Origin: Croceibacterium_A sp039920345
Lineage (GTDB): Bacteria; Pseudomonadota; Alphaproteobacteria; Sphingomonadales; Sphingomonadaceae
DNA: 48,431 nt
Direction: 5' to 3'
Assembly: GCA_039920345.1 (NCBI GenBank)
Contig: JBDSDZ010000051.1
Span: forward strand, 1-48,431
A program made the position numbers and the translations under genes. Shown here one piece after another: positions 1 to 8,046 of the stretch (within the stretch, counting starts at the first letter, position 1; each line of letters begins with the position of its first letter). The notes under the pieces are model-generated. The model did no database searches. It was not told the DNA's origin and worked only from the letters and a program-made list of their open reading frames with translations.

Positions 1-1748
1 ACCGCGCGCTTGTAGTAGCGGGTGACGTCATGCCCGATCCCGATCGCAACCAGTTGCACCGGCGATTGGTTTTCGATCCAGTCGATCACCTTGCGCAGGT
101 GCGTTTCCAAGTACCCGGCGTTGTTCACGCTCAGCGTGCTGTCATCCACCGGGGCGCCGTCTGAAATGACCATCAGGATGCGGCGGTCTTCGGTGCGGGC
201 GAGCAGGCGCTGGTGAGCCCACAGCAGCGCTTCGCCGTCGATGTTTTCCTTGAGCAGCCCTTCGCGCATCATCAGGCCGAGGCTCTTGCGCGCGCGGCGC
301 ATCGGCTCGTCCGCCTTCTTGTAGATGATGTGGCGCAGATCGTTGAGGCGGCCGGGCTGCGCGGGCTTGCCGTTGGCGAGCCATTTTTCGCGCCCCTGCC
401 CGCCCTTCCAGGCCCGCGTGGTGAAGCCGAGAATCTCCACCTTCACGCCGCACCTCTCGAGCGTGCGCGCCATGATATCCGCGCTGATCGCGGCGATGCT
501 GATCGGCCGCCCGCGCATCGAGCCGGAATTGTCGATCAGCAGGGTGACGACGGTGTCCTTGAATTCCTGCTCGCGCTCGACCTTGTAGCTCAGCGAATGG
601 CCGGGGCTGATGACCACGCGCGCCAGCCGTGCGGCATCGAGCAGGCCTTCTTCCTGGTCAAAATCCCAGCTGCGGTTCTGCTGCGCCATCAGCCGCCGTT
701 GCAGCCGGTTGGCGAGCCGGGTGACCACGCCCTGCAGTCCGGTCAGCTGGCTGTCGAGGTAGGCGCGGAGCCGGTCCAGTTCCTCGTAATCGCACAGCTC
801 TGTGGCCTCGACGATCTCGTCGAATTCCTCGGTGTAGACCTTGTAGTCGAAGGTATCGGGCAAGTCGGTCCACGGGCGGTTGGCGCGCACGGGCATCATG
901 CCCTCTTCGCCGTCCTCACCGGGATCGCCGTCCTTCATGTCCTGTTCGCGCTCGGACTCGTCGGTCGAATCCTCGTCGCCTTCGCCCTCGCCGTTTTCGC
1001 CCGCGACGGGTTCCTGACGGGTTTCGTTGCCGCTTTCGTCTTCCTCGTTCTCGTCGTCCCTGTCGTCCTGGCCCTGATCGTCGTCGCCGTCTTCGTCGTC
1101 GCCCGAATCCTCGGGCGCTTCGGCTTCGACCAGTTGCAGGTGGCGCAGCATATCGATCGCGAGCGCCTGGAACGCGCGCTGGTCATCGAGCGTCAGTGCG
1201 AGGCGTTCGAAATCGTCGCCGGTGCGGCTCTCGATATATTCGCGGCGCATCTCCACGCCCATCCGCGCCCGTTCCGGGATCGGCTGGCCGGTCAGCTGTT
1301 CGCGCAGCAGCAGCGCCAACGCGGTTTCCAGCGGCACTTCCTCCGCGCTGCCCGCACGCGCAATCGGATCGGCGGCGGTGCGCATCTCGGTCGCGGCGGC
1401 GAGGTTTTCGCGCATCCCGGCGTAGTTGTTTTCGCCCAGCGCTTCATAGCGCACGCGCTCGATCGCATCGTAGCTGGCACGGGCATCGGGCTCGGCCGGC
1501 AAGTGCCGCCGGTGCAGCGCTTCGTTATGGTGGCGCAGCTTCAGCGCGAAGCTATCGGCAAACCCCCGCGCTTCCCGCGCCTGATCGGCCGGAACCGAGC
1601 GGTTGGGCATCGGTACCCGCAGCGATTTGCCCTGTACTCCGGGCACATCGGCCGTCCAGGCGACTTCGGCCTCGTTGTCGTGGCCAATCGCACGCGCCGC
1701 GCCGGTCAGCGCGGTCTTGAACCGGTCGAGGGGGGATTCGTCAGCCAT
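1..1748 (-). CDS. cobT: Cobaltochelatase subunit CobT (C-terminal end outside the window)
   Basis: CobT works with CobS and CobN to insert cobalt into hydrogenobyrinic acid a,c-diamide in the aerobic cobalamin pathway. About 582 codons are visible and the frame runs off the left edge, so the C-terminus is missing. A very acidic Asp/Glu-rich linker lies at about residues 206-281, as in known CobT proteins. It is followed by a von Willebrand A domain with a complete MIDAS motif, DNSGSMRG, near residues 403-410, and a later ISDGAPVD stretch near residue 525. The start is the ATG at 1748, giving MADESPLDRFKTAL. The next upstream gene (DUF4197) is on the same strand 44 nt away. cobS would be expected nearby, outside the window. 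Confidence 0.93.
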   Translation of the reverse strand, partial: MADESPLDRFKTALTGAARAIGHDNEAEVAWTADVPGVQGKSLRVPMPNRSVPADQAREARGFADSFALKLRHHNEALHRRHLPAEPDARASYDAIERVRYEALGENNYAGMRENLAAATEMRTAADPIARAGSAEEVPLETALALLLREQLTGQPIPERARMGVEMRREYIESRTGDDFERLALTLDDQRAFQALAIDMLRHLQLVEAEAPEDSGDDEDGDDDQGQDDRDDENEEDESGNETRQEPVAGENGEGEGDEDSTDESEREQDMKDGDPGEDGEEGMMPVRANRPWTDLPDTFDYKVYTEEFDEIVEATELCDYEELDRLRAYLDSQLTGLQGVVTRLANRLQRRLMAQQNRSWDFDQEEGLLDAARLARVVISPGHSLSYKVEREQEFKDTVVTLLIDNSGSMRGRPISIAAISADIMARTLERCGVKVEILGFTTRAWKGGQGREKWLANGKPAQPGRLNDLRHIIYKKADEPMRRARKSLGLMMREGLLKENIDGEALLWAHQRLLARTEDRRILMVISDGAPVDDSTLSVNNAGYLETHLRKVIDWIENQSPVQLVAIGIGHDVTRYYKRA

Positions 1749-1792
1749 TGCGCGGGCCTGCTAGCAAGAAACAGCGCCCGCGCGAAGGGTGG

Positions 1793-2488
1793 CTAGAGCG
1801 CCCTGTTGAGCCCGAAAGCGCTCATCAACACCGGATCGCGGGTGGAGCCGGGATCGGCCCGGATAACCGCTTCCTGGTTGCCGATCTCGCTCCAGATCGC
1901 GTTGTCGACCGTGCCGGCAAAGCTGTTGGCCACTCCGCCCAGGTTGACCCCGGTGAGCCCGGCCAGCAGCTGGCCGACCAGCGGATCCTGCGCCACGCGC
2001 AAGGCGTTGCCCACTTGCGGCACCATGACGTCAATCAGCGATGTGCCCATGTTCTGGCGCAAGAACGAAGTGGCCGCAGTGGGCCCGCCGCGGATCAGGT
2101 CAACCGCGTTCTGGAAACCGATCGTGCGCACCGTATCGGCCACGATCGGCGCGGCGCGGTACGAGGCATCGATGGCGGTCCGGGCAACGACATCTTCGAG
2201 CCGGTTCTTGAACAGCGTCGAGGTGAGGATATTGCCCAGCACGTTGCCGCGCGAGCCGAAGAACTGGCTGAGGCCGATCTGCGCGACCTGCTGGTCCCAG
2301 AAGCCGCCGGGCGCCGTCATTCGGTTGAAGGCGCGCTCGCTCGACAGCACCATCAACCGGCGAATCGCCTCGGTGAAGCTGAATGCGCCGCCATAAGTCG
2401 CGCAGCCCGGCAGGGTCAGCGCTACGCCAGCGGCCAGGGTGCCGGCGATGAAGCCGCGGCGGTGGAGGATCGGGGTCATTTCGCTCAT
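1793..2488 (-). CDS. DUF4197 family predicted lipoprotein
   Basis: A 231-residue protein of the DUF4197 type, whose biochemical function is unknown. The N-terminus has twin arginines (HRRGFIAG), a hydrophobic stretch and a lipobox ending LPGC, so it is probably an exported lipoprotein, perhaps by the Tat route. The body is helical with the family-like pattern of SFTEAIRRL, several NRL/NAV stretches, and repeated DNAIW and NVLGNI type segments. It shares strand and direction with cobT, 44 nt downstream, which may be simple adjacency. Its 5' side faces priA, with only 68 nt between the two start codons, so that gap should hold both promoters. The DUF4197 assignment is from memory of the family pattern. 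Confidence 0.75.
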   Translation of the reverse strand: MSEMTPILHRRGFIAGTLAAGVALTLPGCATYGGAFSFTEAIRRLMVLSSERAFNRMTAPGGFWDQQVAQIGLSQFFGSRGNVLGNILTSTLFKNRLEDVVARTAIDASYRAAPIVADTVRTIGFQNAVDLIRGGPTAATSFLRQNMGTSLIDVMVPQVGNALRVAQDPLVGQLLAGLTGVNLGGVANSFAGTVDNAIWSEIGNQEAVIRADPGSTRDPVLMSAFGLNRAL

Positions 2489-2556
2489 GATTCCAGCTTT
2501 CTTAAGTGCAACGCTTGCCCCGCTGCCAAGCGCCCGCCCATATAGGGCATCCAGAC

Positions 2557-4722
2557 ATGAACCGCGCCCGACTGCTCATTTTCAACGCCGCGCTCGGCCC
2601 GCTCGATTACCGCGTTCCTGACGGGATGGAGGTCGAGCCGGGCTCGGTCGTCATCGCGCCGCTCGGACCTCGTCAGGTCGTGGGAATCGTGTGGGAAGAA
2701 GAACGAATGCCGGGAACGTCGGTTCCGGATGCCAGGCTGCGCCCGCTGCTGGCGCTACTGCCGGTTCCGCCGCTGAAAGCCGAGCTGCGGCGGCTGCTCG
2801 AATGGACGGCGGATTATTACTGCGCCTCGCTGGCCTCGGTCGCGCGGATGGTGCTGGCAAGCGGCGGCGCGCTGCGCGGTCCGTCGACGATGACCGAATA
2901 CCGGCTGAGCGGCGGAATGCCCGAACGCATGACGCCGCAGCGGCTGACCGCGATCGAAGCGCTGGACGGGGAACAGGCGACGATCCGCGAACTGGCGGGG
3001 CTGGCCGGGGTCAGCGAAGGCGTGCTGCGGGGCCTCGTCAACCAGGGCGTGCTTGAGCCGGTCGAGGTCGATTGTGACCGCCCCTATCAGCGCGCCGATG
3101 CGGATCACGCCCAGCCGGAACTGGAGCCCGAACAGGGCGATGCGGCAGCGCGGTTGGTGGCGGCCGTGCGGGCACGGACTTTCGCGCCCTTCCTGCTCGA
3201 CGGGGTGACCGGATCGGGCAAGACCGAAACCTATTTTGAAGCTATCGCGCAAAGCCTCAGACATAGCGCGCAAACGCTTGTCCTGCTTCCTGAAATTGCG
3301 CTGACCGAAGCCTTCCTGCGCCGCTTCGCAGACCGCTTCGGCGCCGCGCCGACCGTCTGGCATTCCTCGCTCAAATCGACCGAACGCCGCAGAGCCTGGC
3401 GGGCGATTGGGGCCGGAGAAGCCCAGGTCATTGTCGGCGCCCGATCGGCCCTGTTCCTGCCCTATGCCAACCTCGGTTTGATTGTCGTCGACGAAGCCCA
3501 CGAGGTCAGTTTCAAGCAGGACGAAGGGGTCCGCTACAACGCCCGCGACGTGGCCGTAATGCGCGCCCGGTTCGAGAGTATCCCGGTGGTGCTCGCTAGC
3601 GCCACGCCCGCGCTCGAAAGCCTGCAGATGGCGGAGAGCGGGACCTACGAAAAACTGGTCCTGCCGAGCCGCTTTGGCGGGGCCGAACTGCCCTCGATCG
3701 ACGTGGTCGATCTGACGAAAGAGAAGCCCGAACGCGGCCGCTGGCTCTCGCCCCGGCTGGTGGAGGGCCTGCGCGACCGGCTGGCCAAGGGCGAGCAGTC
3801 GCTGCTGTTCCTCAACCGCCGCGGGTTCGCCCCGTTGACGCTGTGCCGCCACTGCGGATTCCGCTTTAAATGCCCCAATTGCAGCGCCTGGCTGGTCGAG
3901 CACCGCCTGAGCCGCCGCCTCGCCTGTCACCACTGCGGGCATGAGACCCCGCCGCCCGAACTGTGCCCTGAATGCGGCGAGCCCGACTGCCTGGTGGCGT
4001 GCGGCCCGGGGGTCGAAAGGATCGCGCACGAGGTGGAGGAACTGCTGCCCGAAGCGCGGCTGGCCATTGCAACGTCGGACACGCTCAACACGCCCGACAA
4101 GGCGGCGGCGTTCGTCGCCATGGCCGAAGCGGGCGAGATCGACGTGATCGTCGGCACGCAATTGGTCACCAAGGGCTTCCACTTCCCCGAACTGACGCTG
4201 GTGGGCGTAATCGACGCGGACTTGGGGCTCGAAGGCGGAGACTTGCGCGCGGCGGAACGGACTTACCAGCAAGTCGCGCAAGTCGCCGGGCGCGCCGGGC
4301 GTGGTTCGAAACCGGGCGAAGTGCTGATCCAGACGCGGCATCCAGAAGCGAGCGTCATCGCGGCGCTAGTCGCGGGCGACCGGGACGCGTTCTACGAAGC
4401 CGAGACCGAGGCGCGACGCGATGCCGGGGCGCCGCCGTTTGGCCGCTGGGCCGCGATCATCGTCTCGAGCGAGGACGAAGCCGAAGCGCGCGAAGCCGCC
4501 AACCGCATCGGCGCTACGCGGCCCAGCCTGCCCGACGTGATGATCCTGGGTCCCGCGCCTGCGCCGATGGCATTGCTGCGCGGCCGCTATCGCTATCGCC
4601 TGCTGCTCAATGCCCGCCGCAGCGCCGAATTGCAGAACGTGATCCGCGACTGGCTGGGCACGCTAAGCTTCTCGCAAGGCGTGCGGGTGGGCGTGGATAT
4701 CGACCCCTATAGCTTCGTCTGA
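2557..4722 (+). CDS. priA: Primosomal replication restart helicase PriA
   Basis: PriA recognises stalled forks and reloads the replicative helicase. The protein has 721 residues from the ATG at 2557 (MNRARLLIFNAALG). An in-frame ATG at 2506 would add 17 residues that look non-coding. An N-terminal DNA-binding domain is followed by a Walker A motif GVTGSGKTE at about residue 216 and a DEAH box (VVDEAHE) at about 310. A zinc-binding insertion with paired cysteines (CRHCGF, CPNC, CHHCG, CPECGEPDC) lies at about 428-480. The C-terminal helicase motifs include QVAGRAGRG. Length and domain order match the family. Its last 116 bases are overlapped antisense by the CPBP protease frame. A TATAGG at 2541-2546 might be part of a promoter, but the spacing to a -35 is poor. 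Confidence 0.96.
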   Translation: MNRARLLIFNAALGPLDYRVPDGMEVEPGSVVIAPLGPRQVVGIVWEEERMPGTSVPDARLRPLLALLPVPPLKAELRRLLEWTADYYCASLASVARMVLASGGALRGPSTMTEYRLSGGMPERMTPQRLTAIEALDGEQATIRELAGLAGVSEGVLRGLVNQGVLEPVEVDCDRPYQRADADHAQPELEPEQGDAAARLVAAVRARTFAPFLLDGVTGSGKTETYFEAIAQSLRHSAQTLVLLPEIALTEAFLRRFADRFGAAPTVWHSSLKSTERRRAWRAIGAGEAQVIVGARSALFLPYANLGLIVVDEAHEVSFKQDEGVRYNARDVAVMRARFESIPVVLASATPALESLQMAESGTYEKLVLPSRFGGAELPSIDVVDLTKEKPERGRWLSPRLVEGLRDRLAKGEQSLLFLNRRGFAPLTLCRHCGFRFKCPNCSAWLVEHRLSRRLACHHCGHETPPPELCPECGEPDCLVACGPGVERIAHEVEELLPEARLAIATSDTLNTPDKAAAFVAMAEAGEIDVIVGTQLVTKGFHFPELTLVGVIDADLGLEGGDLRAAERTYQQVAQVAGRAGRGSKPGEVLIQTRHPEASVIAALVAGDRDAFYEAETEARRDAGAPPFGRWAAIIVSSEDEAEAREAANRIGATRPSLPDVMILGPAPAPMALLRGRYRYRLLLNARRSAELQNVIRDWLGTLSFSQGVRVGVDIDPYSFV

Positions 4723-5638
4723 ACGGCCCTGTTGCGGTTCCATGGGCGGCGACGAATCCGCCATCGCGGCGGACCCGCCAGAGTAGCAGCAGGCCAGCGC
4801 CGGTGGCCACGACCATCGCCACTACCGACGCCTCTAGCCCGAATGCGCCGCCGGTCAGCCATTCGGGGCCCGATCGCGTCGTCGCGATAAGGCCGGCCGA
4901 CCCGCTGCCCGTGCCCGACACCGGAATGCTGAACACCCAACCCTGGGTGAAATTCCACGCCGCGTGGAACCCGATTGCCAGCCACAGCCGCCGGGTGAGC
5001 ATGTACGCTGCGCCAAGAATTATGCCCGCTTCAAGCGCAATCGCCAGCGCGGCAAACCAGGTCGCGCCGGGATTGAAGATGTGGCCAGCGCCGAACAGCG
5101 CCGCCGTGATTGCCAGCGCAATCCAGCTTCCGGCGACCTTCTCGACCGCGCGAAACAGCAGCCCGCGTATCAGCACTTCTTCGGAAAACGCGCTGAAAAT
5201 AGCAATCGCCGTCCAGTACGCGAGCTTGGTTTGCCCGATCGGGTTTACGCCATCGAAGGTGATCCCGCCCATCAGCCAGACCACGCCGGTCATCAGCGTA
5301 AACAGGGCTAATCCGCTAGCGAGGCCAGCAGCGAACTCCGGAACTGCACCCCGCAGCGCAAATTCGCGGTCCGGCTCGCGCTCTATCCAGCGCTTGTAAC
5401 CCTTCCAGGTCAGGACGATTGCCAGCGCGATCATCAGTGCCAGAATCGGTGATTCTTCGCCGCCCTTGATCCCGATCAAACCGCCAAACGCAGCAGTAAG
5501 CCCCATCGCCAGCAGCACGAAAAAGGCGCCAATGAAGGCCTGGACCAGCGGGTAAGCGAAGAACCGGCGCACGAAACCGCGCTTCGCCGGGACTTCGGAA
5601 GGCGCAGGATCGGCGATGGGAGGTGGGTCGTTTTCCAT
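4607..5638 (-). CDS. CPBP family intramembrane glutamic protease (CAAX/Abi type)
   Basis: A polytopic inner-membrane protein of 343 residues with the signature of CPBP (Abi/Rce1-like) intramembrane proteases. These include EEVLIRG at about residues 151-157 (EExxxR), a GAGH motif near 183 and FHAAWNF near 223-229. About eight hydrophobic segments are visible. The chosen start is the ATG at 5638 (MENDPPPIADPAP). A longer frame upstream to 5848 overlaps the neighbouring gene and is Arg-rich, so it was excluded. The natural C-terminus seems to end soon after the last membrane segment (LLLLWRVRRDGG), but the first stop comes only at 4607. The last roughly 40 residues are therefore antisense to priA and basic. 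The substrate is unknown. It lies 44 nt downstream of the PEP-mutase-like gene and may share its transcript. Confidence 0.85.
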   Translation of the reverse strand: MENDPPPIADPAPSEVPAKRGFVRRFFAYPLVQAFIGAFFVLLAMGLTAAFGGLIGIKGGEESPILALMIALAIVLTWKGYKRWIEREPDREFALRGAVPEFAAGLASGLALFTLMTGVVWLMGGITFDGVNPIGQTKLAYWTAIAIFSAFSEEVLIRGLLFRAVEKVAGSWIALAITAALFGAGHIFNPGATWFAALAIALEAGIILGAAYMLTRRLWLAIGFHAAWNFTQGWVFSIPVSGTGSGSAGLIATTRSGPEWLTGGAFGLEASVVAMVVATGAGLLLLWRVRRDGGFVAAHGTATGPFRRSYRGRYPRPPARLARSLACPASRGSRSAIRRCGGH

Positions 5639-5682
5639 CCGCGCGTCTTCGGACAGAACTAGCCTGCTGTCGAGATCGAGCC

Positions 5683-6438
5683 TTACGCGGCGGTGTAAAG
5701 CGCGCGCGCTTCTTCGGTCAGCCGCTCCATCGCCCAGCGCCACGGACGCGGGCCCCAGCTTATGCGGCCAACGCCCGCTTGCGCCAGCGCGGCAATCCCC
5801 AGCGCATCGGGCTTGATCACATTGACCGGCAGCGGCGAGGCGGCGCAAATCTCCGCGATGAGGTCGAGGTCACTGACGCCGGGCACGAAGAAGCTGTGCG
5901 CCCCGGCTTCGGCATAGGCGGCGGCGCGTTCTATCGCCTCGCCCATCAACGACCGATCATTGGCGTTCTCGCCCGCGATCAGCTTGCGCAAGAACAGGTC
6001 GGTCCTCGCATTGACCCACATCCCGCTTTCGACAACCGCAGCAATGCGTGCGGCTTGTTCAGCAATCGGGTGGAGGCTCGGCCCACCGACTTCCTGATCC
6101 TCGAAATTGCACCCAACGGCGCCCGTTTCAGCAAGATAACGCGCATGATCGGCCACGCGCGCCGCGTCGACCGCAAAACCGCCTTCGAAATCGACCGTCA
6201 GCGGCAGCTCCACCCGCTCGGCAATTCTCCGCGCGCAATCGAGGAACAAGTTGAACGGGATCTGCTCGCCGTCCGCATAGCCATTGGCCTCGGCCAACCC
6301 GTGGCTGCCAGTGGCGAGCGCCTTGGCCCCGCCTTTGGCCACCGCCTGAGCGCTGCTGACGTCCCATATATTATAGAGCAACACCGGATTGCCCCGCTGG
6401 TGCAGGGCCCCAAAGGCATCACGTAATTCCTGGTTCAC
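5683..6438 (-). CDS. Isocitrate lyase/PEP mutase family protein
   Basis: A 251-residue single-domain TIM-barrel enzyme of the isocitrate lyase / PEP mutase superfamily. These enzymes make or break C-C or P-C bonds of alpha-oxycarboxylates using Mg2+. Family features are LYNIWDVSSA near the N-terminus, the metal-site segment TVDFEGGF (Asp83, Glu85), NFEDQ (Glu113, Asp114) and VNARTDLF (residues 142-149). The catalytic KKCGH loop of true isocitrate or methylisocitrate lyases is not visible, so a phosphonopyruvate hydrolase or oxaloacetate-hydrolase-like activity is as likely. The start is a GTG at 6438 that overlaps the ada stop codon by 4 nt (GTGA), so translation is probably coupled. The substrate cannot be told from sequence. 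Confidence 0.83.
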   Translation of the reverse strand: MNQELRDAFGALHQRGNPVLLYNIWDVSSAQAVAKGGAKALATGSHGLAEANGYADGEQIPFNLFLDCARRIAERVELPLTVDFEGGFAVDAARVADHARYLAETGAVGCNFEDQEVGGPSLHPIAEQAARIAAVVESGMWVNARTDLFLRKLIAGENANDRSLMGEAIERAAAYAEAGAHSFFVPGVSDLDLIAEICAASPLPVNVIKPDALGIAALAQAGVGRISWGPRPWRWAMERLTEEARALYTAA

Positions 6439-7481
6439 GTCTTAACCTCCCGGGCGAGCAATTCGCGCTTGATATCGAGCCCGTAGGCATAGCCGCCCAG
6501 GGACCCGTCAGACCTGATCACTCGGTGGCACGGAATCAAGACCGCGACATTATTCGCGCCATTGGCGGAACCGGCTGCCCGAACAGCTGTGGGATTACCT
6601 GCTGCCGCCGCGATCTGCGAGTACGAGCGCGTTTCGCCCGGCGGTATCTTGCGCAGTTCTGCCCACACCCGCTGCTGGAACGCGGTGCCCTGCACGTCGA
6701 GCGGGATGTCGCCGCCGGTGCCCGGCCGCTCGACCGCATCGACCACCTGCTTGAGCAAGGTGCTGAATTCCTTTCCGCCCGCGGCCAGGTCGGCATTGGG
6801 AAAGCGTGTCGCCAGGTCTTCGGCCCCTTCGGCGAACGACAGGCGGCAAACGCCCTTGTCGGTCGCGGCGACCAGCATCGGGCCAAGGCTCGTGCCAACC
6901 ACCGCCCATTCGATACGCGTCCCCTCGCCGCCCCTGACCCATGCCGATGGCGCCATCCCGAGCTTTCCTTCCATTGAATCGTAGAACCGCGAGGCGGCTT
7001 CAAACCCCGATTCGTAAATCGCCCCGGTAACCGAGCCTTCATTGCTCAGCGCCTCGCGTGCCCGCTCCTCGCGCAAGGCACGCGCATAGGCGGCTGGCGA
7101 AAGCCCGGTGGCGCGAGTGAACACGCGCTGGAAGTGGCTCGGCGAATAGCCGACCGCTTCGGCGAGCTCGGCCAGTTGCGGGCTGCCGCCCAGCTCTCCC
7201 GCGCTCGACTTGATTTCGTCGATCGCCGCCAGCACCGCCGCTTCGTCACGGCCGACCTGATCGGGCAGGCAGCGCTTGCAGGCGCGCAGGCCCGCCGCCC
7301 TGGCCGCAGCACCATCGGTGAAGAAGCGCACATTGCCGCGCGACGGGTGCCGCGCCGCACATGACGGCCGGCAATAGATTCCGGTCGTGAGCACGCCGGT
7401 CACAAAACGCCCGTCGAACCGGCGATCGCGCCGCAGGACGGCGTCCCACGCCTTGTCTGCGTCGATGTCAGGGCTGGCCAT
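6435..7481 (-). CDS. ada: Ada: bifunctional transcriptional regulator / O6-methylguanine-DNA methyltransferase
   Basis: A 348-residue Ada protein that removes methyl groups from DNA phosphotriesters and O6-methylguanine and, once methylated, activates alkylation-repair genes. The N-terminal zinc domain has the four cysteines (YCRPSC at 37 and 41, CKRC at 68 and 71). An AraC-type helix-turn-helix follows at about 85-180 (LAELAEAVGYSPSHFQRVF). The C-terminal methyltransferase domain ends with the active-site IPCHRVI (Cys318). The ATG at 7481 was chosen because it overlaps the DUF1203 stop by one base (TGATG); an ATG 30 nt upstream would sit inside that gene. Ada usually controls its own operon, so DUF1203, the PEP-mutase-like gene and perhaps the CPBP gene may be alkylation-responsive here. 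That last point is inference. Confidence 0.94.
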   Translation of the reverse strand: MASPDIDADKAWDAVLRRDRRFDGRFVTGVLTTGIYCRPSCAARHPSRGNVRFFTDGAAARAAGLRACKRCLPDQVGRDEAAVLAAIDEIKSSAGELGGSPQLAELAEAVGYSPSHFQRVFTRATGLSPAAYARALREERAREALSNEGSVTGAIYESGFEAASRFYDSMEGKLGMAPSAWVRGGEGTRIEWAVVGTSLGPMLVAATDKGVCRLSFAEGAEDLATRFPNADLAAGGKEFSTLLKQVVDAVERPGTGGDIPLDVQGTAFQQRVWAELRKIPPGETRSYSQIAAAAGNPTAVRAAGSANGANNVAVLIPCHRVIRSDGSLGGYAYGLDIKRELLAREVKT

Positions 7482-7948
7482 CAGTCGCGCTCCACTGCCG
7501 CGAGAAAGCATCCATAGGCGGCATTATGCGCATGAACATAGGCAATCGCCGGGTCATCCAACAGTTGGCGAATACCCGCGTCGGCAGCGCCGGGCTGCGC
7601 CAGTGCGGCCTTGCGCATCATCCCGTCTGCGGAAAAGGCGCGCAAGCCCAGCGTTCGTCCGGCCAGCGTCGGCGGCACTGCATCGCGATAGACCGGCGCC
7701 GCCGAAGCTTGCGCCCGAACATAGATCGCGTGCGCCATGCGGAACGGCTTGGCGACATCGTTCGAGACGTGATGGACCAGGATCAGCTCCTCGCCGGCGC
7801 TCGCATCGACCAGCGACACGCGGCACGGAAATCCGCTGTCGCTGGTCGCCGTGACGCGCGAGGCCAGCGCCTGCTCGAGCTCGGCGTCCGAGGCAGAAAA
7901 CAGGGGCGTGAACTTTGCAGGGTCGAGTCCGGTAATCGAATAGGTCAT
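7481..7948 (-). CDS. DUF1203 domain-containing protein
   Basis: A 155-residue soluble protein matching the DUF1203 pattern. It begins MTYSITGLDPAKFTPLF, has FPCRVSL in the first third and RTLGLRAFSADGMM in the middle, and ends with AYVHAHNAAYGCFLAAVER. No catalytic role is established for the family; the conserved His and Cys residues (HAHN, GC) near the C-terminus could bind metal or act catalytically. The start at 7948 is preceded by a good AAGGAG ribosome site; frames extending upstream of it are Arg-rich. It is the first gene of the leftward ada operon, with its stop overlapping the ada start by one base. The protease gene diverges from it across about 100 bases. Confidence 0.82.
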   Translation of the reverse strand: MTYSITGLDPAKFTPLFSASDAELEQALASRVTATSDSGFPCRVSLVDASAGEELILVHHVSNDVAKPFRMAHAIYVRAQASAAPVYRDAVPPTLAGRTLGLRAFSADGMMRKAALAQPGAADAGIRQLLDDPAIAYVHAHNAAYGCFLAAVERD

Positions 7949-8010
7949 GGGTCGGCTCCTTGTTTCAGGAGGCCTTTTGCCCGGTCCGTCCGATTGGCGC
8001 GTCCCGCCGC

Positions 8011-8039
8011 TTGCGCTCAAATCACGCCGTGCCCTAGAG
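8011..8039 (+). promoter_or_regulatory. Candidate sigma70-type promoter for the serine protease gene
   Basis: TTGCGC at 8011-8016 and CTAGAG at 8034-8039 are separated by exactly 17 nt. The ATG at 8047 follows only 7 nt after the -10-like element, so a transcript from here would be nearly or fully leaderless. No ribosome site precedes that ATG, which fits. Found by eye only. Confidence 0.3.
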
Positions 8040-8046
8040 GCGGCAC

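Noticed and set aside
1153..1747. Hydrophobic plus-strand peptides in the cobT region, as possible membrane proteins
   Set aside because: They are translations of the antisense strand of a conserved coding sequence and have no independent start signals.
213..1796. A 527-codon plus-strand open frame opposite cobT
   Set aside because: The minus strand encodes CobT with a MIDAS motif and acidic linker. The plus frame's Val/Phe-rich stretch is simply the complement of the Asp/Glu-rich linker.
2515..2546. A TTGCCC/TATAGG pair as the priA promoter
   Set aside because: The spacing is 20 nt, too long for a sigma70 promoter, and no better -35 is visible.
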